In this document: positions 23,890-35,326 of the stretch, one piece after another
How positions within the stretch are numbered: position 1 is the stretch's first letter
Layout: every line of letters starts with the position of its first letter
DNA from: Tetracentron sinense
Lineage: Eukaryota; Streptophyta; Magnoliopsida; Trochodendrales; Trochodendraceae
Assembly (NCBI GenBank): GCA_015143295.1
Contig: CM026570.1
Span: 8,332,047 to 8,396,046, forward strand
DNA length: 64,000 nucleotides
Reading direction: 5' to 3'
The notes under the pieces: model-generated
What the model was told of the DNA's origin: nothing
The model's input: only the letters and a program-made list of their open reading frames with translations
Databases searched by the model: none
Program-made: the position numbers and the translations under genes

Positions 23890-26640
23890 CACAAATGCGT
23901 AGTATGGAAGGATATAACGAAGAAGAGATGGCTTAAAGGATGAGGGAGATCCAGGATGCATTGGGGATTTAGAGTCAAACTATGGAAAAGGCTACACCTA
24001 TACTGAGATAAGGGATAATGCCTCCAGATATGATAGCTACAAAGCAACTTCCAGAAGAAGAAGCTATCAGAAAATTTCTCGAAACCCCAATGACAATGCC
24101 GGAAGCGAAGGACAATTCTAGAGATCTATCCGAAATAACAAGAGAAGGAGCTGTAAAAACAGATTTTAAAGATGATGAATGGGCAAATGATAGAGAAACA
24201 CATGACCAACATTGAAACCGTGGAGTTAGGGAGGAAAGTAATCCCGAAGTTTGGAACAGGAATGTTACAGTATGACATCAGATCTTTGTTTGTCTTAGCA
24301 TCTCAATTGTATGCACCAGGAGATGAATCCGTTGATAGGGTGTTTCCCTTAGAGTGTCCCCTGATCAATCTTGAGGATTTTGACTACAAAGATCTTAACA
24401 GAGAGCAACTGGTATCTGTAGGAGTACAAGCTGACTTCCCGGCTCTTGAAGAGAACAGAGGATCACATGCCAAAGTGATCGGTACTCAATTTAATTATTC
24501 CTTATAGTAATAATTCCATAGAGTGTTGAACCTCTGATGACTGCGCTAGTTTTGTTGTCTTTTATCAAAATTAATTTTAAACTAATGAGTAACAAGATTA
24601 ATTAATTGATTGATTGATTATAACCTCATTAAACTATCAAATTTTATTTAACATAATTACTAAGATTTTTTGGTTATATATCAGTTGAGAAAATCCAGGA
24701 TGTTTGAATCCGTCACTATCTTTATAACTAATCTTACTTTGATTTTATTAAAAGACCTCTTGATTTACAAATATTACCTTGAGAATGACTACACGTCTCA
24801 TCTCAACTGATCAAGAAAAATATAATAGATTAAATCCTAGACATATCGTATCTTCAGTTGACACGAGTGATATACATTAAATTAGGGTAGTATGATCACT
24901 CATTTTCCCTTAGCATAGGCTATTTTTAGATTTATTCTTTTGAACTATTAAAACCATTGCATAAAACTATATTAAAATTTTACCTAAAATTAACACAAAT
25001 GAGTTCAATTCCAATTTTCTAACACCTAAGAAAATGATAGAAATTTCAATGAAATCAAATTTAAATCCAATAAATCCGATTGTTAAAACAACTCTCTCAT
25101 TATGCAATCAATGTCATACAAATAATAAATCTAAATAAAAACAAAGAACGACACAGTTATTTGACTAGACTTTCATTGAAATCCTATAATGGAAAATTTG
25201 TTCATCGCGAGGGAGGAGTATGCCGTCTTAATAGACAAAAATGAAGAAATCATCCTTTTGAATTCCTTGATCTCCAGAGTTTCTCTTCTTCAAATCCCAA
25301 AATCTCTACATACTGATAATGGCCAAGGGTTCTATTTATATAGAGAGAAAATCCTTATTAATTTAGAAATTCTAATTGATGTTAAACTCTTCTTTTTTTC
25401 TCTCTAAAGTCTCTTAGACTTGAATGAAGATCAAACTCTCACTTATGTAGACAATAATAGAGTTTGGAAGTGTTTAGAAATGATAGAAATACTATTCACG
25501 AAACATTATTCACGTAACACTATTCATCCTATTTATAATTTTGTCATTGAACTTTGAATAATTCTATAGAACTCAATTCTTATCGGATTGACCTAAAATT
25601 TGAAAAATATTTGTTTAGGTCATCTAGAATCTATCTAAAAAATTTCATAAATTTTGGAATAAGAAAAATGACCAAAATACCCCTCTATTGATAGAAAGAC
25701 AGTTTTGGCCAATTGATCCATCAAAGTAGATTTCTACGATTTTGCTCTCTTTTATTCTTATTTCTTTTGCTCTTCACCTTTCTGAGATTCTTATGAGTCT
25801 TTGAAATATCTAATATTTCATTTTATCTTATTTTCTTTGCATGAATTTAAAAATGATAAAAACGACCAAGTACCGTAAAACAGTTTAAAATAAAACTCTA
25901 AGGAACTAACAAGTTTAGTTTGAGGAGCTTAAATGTGATCCATTAGCACCGATCACAGAGCATACGCATTTCTTGCGGCAGCCTCATTAAGGTTGTTCAC
26001 AAAATCACTAGAAAACTTTATAATAGCCTAGCAACACATATGATCAGGATACTCAAATTTCAATACACGATCATGTCCAGTTGCGAACGTAATTCCGAAC
26101 AAGGATGTAGTTGATACCTTCACAAAAATTTCTCTTTGAGCAACATGTACAAAGGCAACATTGTATAGGATTCTCTATATGTCAAACGAGGAAAACAAAG
26201 CCTCCAGTGTAAAGAGAGAGATTCCTATCTACATATATTTGTTAAACACAGGAACGCACATACTTCCATTATTCTATAGAGTGGTGCAGATTATGAACTG
26301 CACAACGGCAAAGCTCCTCACATTATTGGACACAAAGCAGTATACTAAACAAATAACAGCCATAATCACAATTCTAGGCTATATGAAGGATCAGTCGATC
26401 TTACATAAGAGAAAGATGTGGAGGTATAGACGGATCTTTGACTTGAACTTTATGGCAGATCTTCAAACAAGATCTTGTCCAAAGCTCGTCATGATCCTTG
26501 CCTGTGTATTGAAATTTGAATCCCCAAAAACTGTGAAGAACATTCCGTAGATTAAACAGATTAAGCAACTGGAAGATGTAAATGAGAGAGATAAGAGTTT
26601 GTGTGATGCTGCTGCACAAAAGATGCTCGAAATCATCAGA
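23890..26640 (+). pseudogene. Decayed foreign coding region, possibly rhabdovirus nucleocapsid-like
   Basis: Two coding-like blocks on the plus strand (about 23907-24507 and 25928-26640) together make roughly 400 codons once the interruption at 24508-25927 is set aside. Neither shows intron signals. Both carry stops (for example early in block one and near 26550) and several frame changes (near 24190, 25985 and 26110). The composition and the even run of hydrophobic and charged residues look like real protein, and the second block reminds me of the central and C-terminal part of plant rhabdovirus/varicosavirus N proteins, which are known as relics in plant genomes. That identity is from memory and is not proven. 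It lies between a left LTR-like repeat and a tRNA-Met primer site. No function now. Confidence 0.45.
24508..25927. other. AT-rich insertion splitting the foreign coding region
   Basis: About 1.4 kb of AT-rich sequence interrupts the reading at 24507 and resumes at 25928. A TATA-like TATTTATATAG lies near 25333. I could not find terminal repeats or a target duplication. Confidence 0.4.
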
Positions 26641-26659
26641 CAATCACAACATAGAAAGA

Positions 26660-26672
26660 TGGTATCAGAGCC
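26660..26672 (+). other. Retrotransposon primer binding site (initiator tRNA-Met type)
   Basis: TGGTATCAGAGCC is complementary to the 3' end of plant initiator tRNA-Met, the usual primer of copia and many Ty3 elements and of caulimovirids. It should lie directly behind the left LTR, but here about 2.8 kb of foreign sequence separates them. Confidence 0.7.
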
Positions 26673-27118
26673 GGTAATCCACCACCTATTTTTATTTTTT
26701 TTATTCCGTTTTTCCCGCGGGTAGTGCCCGCCACATCCTGTCGGGTGTGAAACTTTTAATTTTATTTTTTGCTTTAAATAAAAACCCTATTATCATACTC
26801 TATACTTTTACCACCCCCAGCATCATACTCTTAAATTTTTTTTTTTTTTTCATTTATTGAAAAACTTTTCAACGAGAGTTTTTTCTTTAAATCATGGGTC
26901 ATACTTCATGTGCTTTAGGAGAAGATTATGATAGCTTGATCTAGCGGGCCACTGGCTCCGACATATTCAAAATGAGCATGATGCGACAGAGATTAACTTC
27001 ACAGACTGACGGTGACCACAAAATATAGTTTGATTGTCAACAAATTGTTGGATTGTCAACAAATTATCAAAGAAGATCAAAGATGAGGAGTACTCGATTT
27101 CTTGATCCTCATGTGTTT
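26673..27118 (+). mobile_element. Internal remnant of a non-autonomous copia-type element
   Basis: The region lies between the primer site and the polypurine tract and holds no recognisable gag or pol. A near-tandem TTGTCAACAAATT repeat occurs at about 27035-27065. Confidence 0.5.
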
Positions 27119-27332
27119 GAGGGGGAGTATTAGAAAAATATTATGTTAGGAAAATAATAATATATATGAGATACATATGATCTCTTAGATAATCTTAGAT
27201 TAGTATCTTTAGTATATTAGAATTATCTTTAATATTGTCTGTCCAAATTAAAGAGTTTTGGATTATCTATTTAAACTCTCTATGGGTCAGTGTAATCCAC
27301 TTAAGAATTCTTAATTAATTCTCTTTTCTACA
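27119..27332 (+). repeat. Polypurine tract and right LTR (copia type)
   Basis: GAGGGGGAG at 27119-27127 is a classic copia polypurine tract. The LTR follows (TATTAGAAAAATATT..., TATA-like TATTTAAA, ending ...TTTTCTACA at 27332), about 205 bp. It matches the left copy at 23657-23810. Confidence 0.7.
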
Positions 27333-28044
27333 TAGAGAAGCTGGGGTTAGCATTCCCTATATTTCAATGACTGACGCTCCCAGGAGAATAATACAATACC
27401 CATACGTGTCCCTTTTTAACTCTTTTTAACTGTGGTTAAAATTTATTAACCTTTAAAGTTAAAGAATTTGATCTTCATTTTTAAAAAAAGATTAACCGTA
27501 AAGGCTAAATTTGTAACCTGAGGTTTAATTAAAGGTGGCCCAGCCAGAGTAAATCCCCCCCCCCCCCCCCCCCCCTAGGTCATCTAGACATATGAATGAT
27601 GTGGACTGGGTACTGTAGACATGGCTAATCAGAGAGTCCCCTATTAAATGTTTGATCTGGGAGCCAGCTAACAATGAAATTTGGATGGACCATTGGAAAA
27701 ATCATTTTCCACTAATGTTATCTTATTTTAAGGCCTGGTTTGATTTGGATTTATTCAGCCACTGTCTATCATGTGATAATTGATCTTGCACGAATCAACT
27801 TTTCAATAAAGCATTGTGGAGAATAACTCAATTTGATTGGTATGCTAAAAAGCATGACAAATATGTTTAGGCCGCAACCCCATTAGCTTTGTTAGTTAAT
27901 ATTGTTCATTGGTTAGTAGGTTAGAGAGCCTACCATTTGTTGGGGAAGCAAATAGTTTGTGCTCTAACATGTGTTCTTTCATGTGGCCATGAGTGTTTAA
28001 AGACTAGGATCAAATCATTAGTACAAATTTAACAATTATAAATA
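27333..28044. other. Spacer with a GGTTAA-family repeat and a 21-C run
   Basis: A segment at about 27405-27540 (CTTTTTAACTGTGGTTAAAA, then more TTAACC words) belongs to a dispersed repeat family also seen near 28370, 44680 and 53330. A run of 21 C lies at 27555-27575. No gene seen. Confidence 0.5.
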
Positions 28045-28160
28045 GTAGTCCAGTGGTATTGTATCCCCTCCTTATGAGGGTAAATTTGGGATCAAGTCTC
28101 GTAAGGTGGGCATTGTGATTTCCCCACACTTAGAGTTGAGCATATACTAACCCCTAATCC
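28045..28160 (+). repeat. SINE-like element
   Basis: AGTCCAGTGGTATTG resembles an A box, and about 40 bases later TTTGGGATCAAGTCTCG resembles a B box. An A-rich run (17 A) follows the element at about 28165-28180, as expected for a SINE tail. Confidence 0.5.
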
Positions 28161-28730
28161 TGCAAAAAAAAAAAAAAAAGCCTTAAAAGGAAATCTTGAT
28201 CCTCAACTTTATTTAAGAATTCAAGTTTGCTGGCTTTAACTTTAGGTGTTAATGTGAACTAAATTAGGGTTTTAGTTTTTATCGGTTGGTATTTTTTTTT
28301 TAAATAACCCCCTCCTTATATTATACGAGGAGGGGATGGAAGTGTCTCGCCCTCTTAAAATTCACCATGTGTCCCCCTTTAAACTCTTTTTAACTCGGTT
28401 AAGATTCACTAATTCTTAAAATTAAAGAATCTAATCTAATCTTATTCTAAAAAAATAACTGGAAGGGTTAATACTTCCTAATCTTGGTTCAAAGACAATT
28501 AAAAGGGTTTTGTGAGGGGTGAGACCCTCCCTCCTCGTTGGAGATTATTGGTTATTTATTTATTGGATTTTGCTAGCTCTAGCCGCAAATCTTCCAAAGG
28601 CGCAACTAGGGCACTACAAATGTCCAACATTCTTTGACTTTTACTCTTTAAACTGTTAAAATAATGAAACATCTCAACTTGTAAGCCCCCTTCTTGCATT
28701 TGTGGAAAACTTTGGAATAAATGCGGCTGG
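28161..28730. other. Spacer with another GGTTAA-family segment
   Basis: The segment at about 28370-28470 repeats CTTTTTAACTCGGTTAAGATTC, as in the family noted at 27405. Nothing else is supported. Confidence 0.4.
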
Positions 28731-29040
28731 GCTAGCACTCCGCCACATGGGCCGGGGGGGCTTCTGCCCCCCTTGAAATTTTGAATTTTTTTTTTACCTT
28801 ACCAATAATAAGGGTGTAGCCTGGGAAAGGGGTGGAGCCGAAGGACGGGGAGCTCTACCCCCCCCCCCCCCCCCCCCCGAGTTTTTGAGAAAAAAATATT
28901 TTCTTTACGAAATGGACACAAACAGAGGCGATGTCCTATGAACTTGGCCCAATTTTTTTTTTCATGGGCTACGCCACCAAAACCCATTGTACGTTAGCCC
29001 CTCCTACAAGAGAATCCTGGTTCCTCCCTTGCTAGCACTC
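28731..29040. mobile_element. Short element bounded by GCTAGCACTC repeats
   Basis: GCTAGCACTC stands at 28731-28740 and again at 29031-29040, suggesting a target duplication. The insert contains GGTGGAGCC and a 21-C run (28858-28878), resembling the CAGGGGCGGAGCC hAT family. Confidence 0.5.
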
Positions 29041-29065
29041 CTCTTATTTATTTAGGGTGGAGCAA

Positions 29066-29200
29066 GACGCACCCCAAACGGTACACCACAAAAATAATTA
29101 TCCTAAAAAATACAAATATGCCCTTTCTCCTCCCTTTTCTCGTCATCATCGACCAAAAAATCCCTGTAACTCCTCTCTTCCTCTCTCTAACAAAAGAGAT
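29066..29200 (+). repeat. Left arm of a long inverted repeat
   Basis: This arm (ACGCACCCCAAA..., TATGCCCTTTCTCC..., CTCTAACAAAAGAGAT) is the inverse of 44207-44356 with clear similarity. The pair looks like the terminal repeats of a DNA element that now has the 14.3-kb retrotransposon inside it. Confidence 0.75.
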
Positions 29201-29878
29201 GGAGTAGATGGATTTGCGAGCAGATTTTGTTCTGAAGAACCCAGCAATTCTGAAATAAATTCTTGTGCGAGCAGGTTTTTGTGTCGGTGGCGGAAGGAGA
29301 AGAGGTTGGAGCTCCAAACAGAAGAGCTGAATTCTTGTGTAAATGTGCGGTGAAAAATAAAAAACTTCCCATTGAAATAAGTTGTGTCGGGTTTTATTTT
29401 CGGGTTCCAAATTGATGATGATCATGGAAGAATGAATTGTAGATCGTTTGCGAGCATGACTTACTTGGCAGAGACGTCAAACTCTTCCATCGACATATGT
29501 ATGGTGCCGAAAAATCTGGACCAACCAGTATGGGAAGTGTGTAGCCGATGAACTTGTGATCAATGAAGAGGGTATCAGTTGGTGAAGAGTGACACATCTT
29601 CATTTGTTTGTTCATGTTGTTGGCGCCAATAGCTTGGTTGTTGTTGGTAAATGAATATTCTAGAATAGAAGGCCCTTTATATATGGTTGTTTTATGATGC
29701 AATTTGGTTTTAAAGCTTGAACTCGTTTGTTTCCAGCATATATAAACAACAAAACATAGCACAGATTGTTTCAATTTAAAGTATTTGTTTTTCTTCTTCA
29801 CCATCCATTTGCATAAGAATTCGTATTGTTTAATTTGGAGTTAAAAGATTTTTCAGATTAAAAATCTGCTCACAAACC
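29201..29878. other. Interior of the inverted-repeat element
   Basis: No protein is recognised; open frames here have no family resemblance. It ends at the 5' LTR. Confidence 0.4.
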
Positions 29879-31052
29879 TGTAAGCACCCAATTTTTACAC
29901 CCTGCTCACCTAAACCTAGGTCTAGCCCAAGCCTAGCCCTAGCCCAAGCCCTAGGCAAAGTCCCATGGACTCAAGGCCCCTTTTCAAGTCCCAAGCATGG
30001 GCCCATTAAGCCAAATCTAAGGTAGGACCCACACTACCCCTTTTTAAAATTCAAATTTTTGTTTTAGATTAAAGTACTTTTTGCTTTCCCCACATGTGTG
30101 GGGGTTTAGCCCAAAAAGGAAATAAAACAAAAGTTTGAAATTCAAAAAATAATAATAATAATAAATAAAAAAAAAAAAAAAAAACCATGATTTTTTTAGG
30201 GTAGTAGGGGGTGGGACCCACCCTAAACCAAATAAAAGATCACACAAAAAAAAAACAAACAAAGCAAAACAAATAAAAAAAAAAAAAAGTAGTTTTTTTT
30301 AAAGATTAAAAAAATAATAATAATAATAAAAAAAAGAGTTTTTTTTACCAAAGAAAAGCAAAAAAAAATAAAAAAATAAAAATTTTGGAGGGGTGTGGTT
30401 GGGCACCAACCCCATGTGGCAGGGCCCATATGCGGGTTGGGCCCAACCCACGTAACCAAACCAACCGGCCCAAAGCAAAAAAAAAAAAAAAAAAAATTTT
30501 TTCAAAAGGACACTGTTCATCGTCCCTGTCAAAGGGACGAGTGAACAGTGCTGGCTCTCCTGCTCTCCTCTGCCCTTCCAGCCTTTGTCTCCCACGCCTA
30601 GGCCATCTCGTCCTCATCCTTATCCCTTGCCCCAATCCTCATTTTCTTACCTTTAAAACCTCCACCAAAGACACGGTTCAAGGGAGGATTTTGGAAAAAA
30701 AAATTCTGCAGATTTTTTTTCTTGCTGTCCCAAATCGTTCTAGCCTTACACACCCCCCCTCAGGCCATTCCGTCTTCCCCAACAGCCTCCTACACGGCCC
30801 TTGCAACCACCCTAACACCCACTCGCCAGGATCCCTTGCGCGGCTGCCAACAACACGAGGGTATACACCCCTCCCCTTTCTTATCATTTTTTTTCCTTTC
30901 TTTTCAGCGTATCCAGCACTCCCTAGAGGTCTGGGGGGCCCTCAATCCATGAGGAATCCCCCTGGACCTTCATGGGTATAGTACCACAGTCCAAAAGTTT
31001 TTTTTAAAAAAGTTTTTTTGCAAAAAAAATTCTGTTCCAGGCAGCCCCCTGT

Positions 31053-32215
31053 AACCATGGTTTAACCATGGTTAGGCTAGGCCTTGGTGAAAACCGAGGC
31101 TATGGTTAGACTCACCACACTCCAGGCTATCCCCTTGTACAATTTCAGCCCCTAATTCGCACTCTAACCATAGTTAAATCGACCCCAAAGTGGGGTCGAC
31201 AGTGTGCAAAAATGGTGAAATAGCCAACTTTGGGCCTCTGTAGGGCCCACATACAGCCTCTTCTTGGGCCCCACAAGGGCCCAAATTGTTCCCCTCACAG
31301 GAGGCTTCGCGACCATGGTCTCGGATCCCCCGGGGATTGAGCCAATCAACGGCAAAGTCGCCGCAAAGTTTGAGAAAAAAAAAACTGTTCGGGTCCTTTT
31401 GTTAAAATCTATCATTTTATGTGGCCGTTTTTGGGCCGACTTTGAACCCATGTGGGGCCCACCCACGACCTCCTCTTGGGCCCCACAAGGGCTCAAATTT
31501 TCCATTACTCTTCAGGTTACCCTCTGGTATTTTCGGATTCCCGGGATTCACCTTTAACCATGGTTAAATTCTCGTTAACCATGGTTAGAATTTGGATAAA
31601 ATTTTGGGTTTTTTTCGCATTTGTTAGACTTTGTGGGGGCCCAGGCCGGGTAGGAGGCCAGTCTAGGCCCTGCCATGGACCCCGGGCCCACTTTTGCTTC
31701 AGCCGGTCCCTTAACCATGGTTTAACTCACCCGTGGTTAACATTTAACCATAGTTAAGTGGCTCATGACCTAGCAAAAATTCTGGAAAAATCATCAAAAA
31801 ATCATAAATATTACATGGAATCCATAAATGTCTTCAATTTCATTTTTTACTGTGGTTAAGACACTTAATCAGAGTCGACCCCATTTTTGACCCTTAACCA
31901 CGGGTAAAAAATCCTGACCCGGAAAAAATCTGGAAAAATGCTCAAAAAATCCAAAATATTAGGAGAAACCCAAAAATGGTCTCTTTTGACCATTTAACCA
32001 TGGTTAAGACCCTTAACCATGGTGACCTCCCCTCCTTAACCGCGGTTAAGCACCTTTGACCGTTGGGAAAAAATCTGAGAAAATCCCAAAAAAATCAGAA
32101 AAATTCAAAAAGACCAAAAAATCTGATATTGGACTTTTTTAACCATGGTTAGCACCCCTAACCAAGGTTAATCACCTTTCTTAACCTCGGTTAGCAACCC
32201 TAACCCTTGGTTAAG
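31053..32215 (+). repeat. Array of TTAACC-N2-GGTTAA palindromes in the LTR
   Basis: About 19 exact or one-to-three-base variants are present, for example near 31053, 31065, 31556, 31577, 31711, 31744, 31996, 32013, 32037, 32141 and 32201. Each half-site is GGTTAA, the core recognised by plant trihelix GT-1 factors, so a regulatory role is possible. The same array is in the 3' LTR. Confidence 0.8.
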
Positions 32216-32390
32216 ACACCCTGGGCCTACCGGGCCAAACCCTAGCCTACCGGGCTCACCCTTGGCCTACCGGGCCCAATCTCGGCCTACCGGGCCCAAA
32301 CCAGCCTACCGGGCTTCACTTTCGGCCTACCGGGCCCAACCCCAGTCTATCGGACTTACCTTAGGCCTACCGGGCCCAATACCTTGCACT
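32216..32390 (+). repeat. GGCCTACCGGGCC short repeats
   Basis: Eight units of the form (G/A)GCCTACCGGGC(C/T) lie about 22 bp apart, one of them degenerate (AGTCTATCGGACTT). The same block is in the 3' LTR at about 43567-43725. Confidence 0.85.
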
Positions 32391-32854
32391 TGACCAACTC
32401 GGTCAACCACCCCTAGCCTCCCGGCTAGACCCCAAGCCACCCTTGGTGCACATACACACACTCCCCTAGCCTTGGCACGGGCTCATGTGCCAGAACTACG
32501 CTCGGTCTGATCTCACCCCTATGTGAGTACGTAGGCAACCCAACCCGGGTTCGACCCTAGTCTAGGATTTTCTCCTTCTTAGATTAGCATTTTCTTAAAT
32601 ACTTAAGGCATTTGATTAAAATTGAGATTAGTTTGGCTTAATCCTAGCAAGTAGGGAACCACTGAAAGTGGAAGTGCCGGGGTGCCTAACCCCTTCCCCG
32701 GACTTAACCGAACCTCTTACCCTGATCTCTGATCACAGACCAAGACCTTATCCAAATCCCGGGGACTTATCCCTTCCGAATGAATAGGTGGCGACTCTTA
32801 ACTCAACCCGTGAGATGCAAGCCAGGGTTTCCCCGATTCCCGCGCTCACAGCTC

Positions 32855-32872
32855 TGGCGACTCTGCTGGGGA
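32855..32872 (+). other. Primer binding site of the Tat-like element
   Basis: TGGCGACTCTGCTGGGGA starts four bases after the 5' LTR and begins with the TGG that pairs with a tRNA CCA end. From memory, Ogre-type elements use a tRNA-Arg primer of this form; I could not check the tRNA. Confidence 0.7.
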
Positions 32873-33850
32873 TTTTAAGGTCCAACCCGGAACCTAGGTT
32901 TAAGCCAAACCAAATCTCAAATTAATCAAATGCTTAAGTATTTAACCTAATACTAATCATTTTACATCTCTTTGATGGTTTGTGTACTGTGCATCTCATT
33001 CATACCATTGTAGTATAATCAACCCAATACCTATTAGACAGGCTTATTACGCTCACGGCTGTTGGATGACTATCCTCAGTGACAGGGGTTTAACAGTCTT
33101 GGAGGTCCGCGGAACTTGGCCTGTTGGGTGACTATCCTCAGGAAACGGTTCTGAACGCTCCCGCTTACACCAATCGTCCCTTTCAGGGAGTCGCATATAC
33201 GGTGTTAAGTGATCCCCTCATCCTTAGGAACACACTCTTGCATACCCCAGCATGCATACATATAGCCTAGGTTAGGGTATAGTTTACAAGCAGCCCACCT
33301 GGAGGGATACTCTAAACCCTAACTTGCTTGCACCCTATACCTGTCCCCAGTCATGGTTGATTACCCGGGCACACTCTACCTGGATAACCACCCATCAGGG
33401 GCATGTAATGAGTCAAACTTGTGCTTGTAATAAAACACATCCTACCCTGCTTCCTGACATAGCATATGAGGTTCAAATCCCAGTCGATTAGGTCTTCACC
33501 AGACCTATACCTGACCTTGACCTGATAGGCCCCCGGTTCTCAACAACCCGGGTAAAGCATGTCGGAACTCTGTCCGTTTGCCCTATTGGATCACATGTGC
33601 CTTGTCACACCCAGAAAATATTGCATCATTTTTTCATATTTCATCTGCATACACAGTGCACTCACATCGAGTTTAGATGGCAGGTCCTTCAGGGATAACC
33701 CAGTCGATTGGTCAACCGGCCCAGCCTGTGCATTTGACTTCTCAGGGGGCATGTGATCACAACCTCCAGAAAGCAATTGAGGTCTTCACCCCGAGTCAGG
33801 GTATCGCTTGGGCTTAGTACTACAAAACCGGGACTATCCTAAACTTATCC
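32873..33850 (+). other. Leader of the Tat-like element
   Basis: Non-coding. A short imperfect repeat, GACTATCCTCAG, occurs at about 33068 and 33130. The short open frame 33559-33756 is not recognised. Confidence 0.4.
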
Positions 33851-35326
33851 ATGGTTAAACCAGATCTGCGCCTCATGAACGCAGATTTCCAATGTTGGAA
33901 CCCATCTTACATGGTGTTCCATTTTGGTAAGAACAAACTGTGTTCAACACTGGAAGAGATTCAGCGCATCTTAGGGTTAAACATGGACGGCGTAGCCATA
34001 AGTACCGCGCTACAAGACCACATACTAGGCAGACCTGTCTAGGTTTTTGCATATCAAGCCTGCCTGCTTGTAGCTCGGTCCTAACAGCTCTTTTTGGTCG
34101 GATACCAGTAGAGTATCTTGAAAGCAGTACAAGTGCAAGGGAAACCCTGACTCTAGTATAGCGGAACTTCCCGACCTCAGTGCCTTTGCACTGATAACCA
34201 TACCTCAGTTGGCATTCCCGAGATGCCGTACCCTTGTCGAACCAGTTAAGGTAGGGACCCTCAAGGACATGCACAACTCCTGCACAGTACCAATCATCTT
34301 TGCAGAGCTTCTCAGGGCTCTCAATCAGGCAGCAGACCACAGAAGGGGCATCTTCCATGCCAGTGCATATCTCCTACACTTGTGGCTAGCAGGACACCTG
34401 CCTACGATCATAGCTGCACCAATCAACCTCCGTGAAGTCTACAGTCTACATCGAGAGATTTCTCAGAATCAGGGCTCGATAGCAACTACAGACATCAAAA
34501 AGCTCTACCAGCTTCTCCAAACCCTGTCAGAGGAGATCATACGGCAGTGAGTTGTCATCACTGGAAGGCAATGCATGATCCTTGCCAGACTTACAGGCTT
34601 CGCAGCCTACATTCCACTCCTAGTCCTTCGACAGTTCGGATTCCCTCAGCGTATCCCAGTTATAGACCGGCAGAGAAATGATGGGATCACTTTCACTGTA
34701 CGTTCCGACAGCCTCACAGGTCGATTCCAGTCAGATTGGTAAAAACTTCAGACGAGATCAGCGGACAGACTTTGTGGTTACATCAGGACCACCTACAGAT
34801 GCAGCATACCGACTTTGGATGGAAAATCCTGACATTCCATCTCCCATGCCTGTACCCAGGGAACTGCTCACACCCATCTCGGCTCCATCACATGGGACTA
34901 TACCCTTGGCTGAAAAGGTAGTCCACTGGAGAAACATCTTCCTGAAGAGACAACTCCAAATCCATTTGAAAGAGAAGCAGCTACGGAAGGCTCAACAAAC
35001 ATTCAGGATGTAGAGCGGGACAGCAAAACTTCAGGCCATAGATCGAGCATCTCGAGCAGACAGTCCGGTCTTGTCAGAAGAAGCGGAAAGGCGACACCAG
35101 AAAAACAACCGTCATTAGGGCTCAGCTACACTTTTATCAAGAGCACCTTGACAGTGCAAAGGCTGAGATGACTCCTCGGATCCGACAGTTCGGATCCCGG
35201 TCGTTCAATGCTGCTGAAGCCATTGAGAATTTGGAGGTTGAGGTCACATCCCTCCAACAGAAAATCATGGACCTAGACGGTGTGCCCCGACCGCTTGACT
35301 TCGCGATCCCTGATGGACCTGCCTAG
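33851..35326 (+). pseudogene. ORF1 of the Tat/Ogre-like element, frameshifted
   Basis: Coding blocks at 33851-34042, 34209-34550, 34678-35013 and about 35106-35326 lie in differing frames. The first has W-x-P-x6-FHFG...TLEEIQRILGL and the second ...FHASAYLLHLWLAGHL. Both match my memory of the plant DUF7745 region that occurs in ORF1 proteins of Ogre-type elements. The last block is helical and coiled-coil-like (...AIENLEVEVTSLQQKI...) and ends at a TAG at 35324-35326. The frame changes make this non-functional. ORF1 lies upstream of gag, as in the lineage; its role is unknown. Confidence 0.65.

Larger units (their letters stand above)
29879..32850 (+). repeat. 5' LTR (2972 bp)
   Basis: It begins TGTAAGCACCC and ends CGCGCTCACA. 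It contains long A-rich tracts near 30165-30380, about 19 variants of TTAACCATGGTTAA between 31053 and 32215, and eight GGCCTACCGGGCC units at about 32224-32385. The open frames reported in it mirror those in the other LTR and are not genes. Confidence 0.9.

Noticed and set aside
24018-26640. Treating the decayed region as a caulimovirid (pararetrovirus) insertion because of the tRNA-Met primer site
   Set aside because: No reverse transcriptase, movement protein or coat zinc finger is seen, and the primer site is explained by the flanking LTR-type repeats and polypurine tract.
30044-31757. Many open frames in the LTRs (also at 41375-43100)
   Set aside because: They occur identically in both LTRs, are made of A-rich and GC-rich low-complexity DNA, and encode poly-Phe or poly-Lys stretches.
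33873-34358. A 161-codon minus-strand open frame
   Set aside because: It is antisense to ORF1, whose plus-strand blocks carry the recognisable conserved residues.
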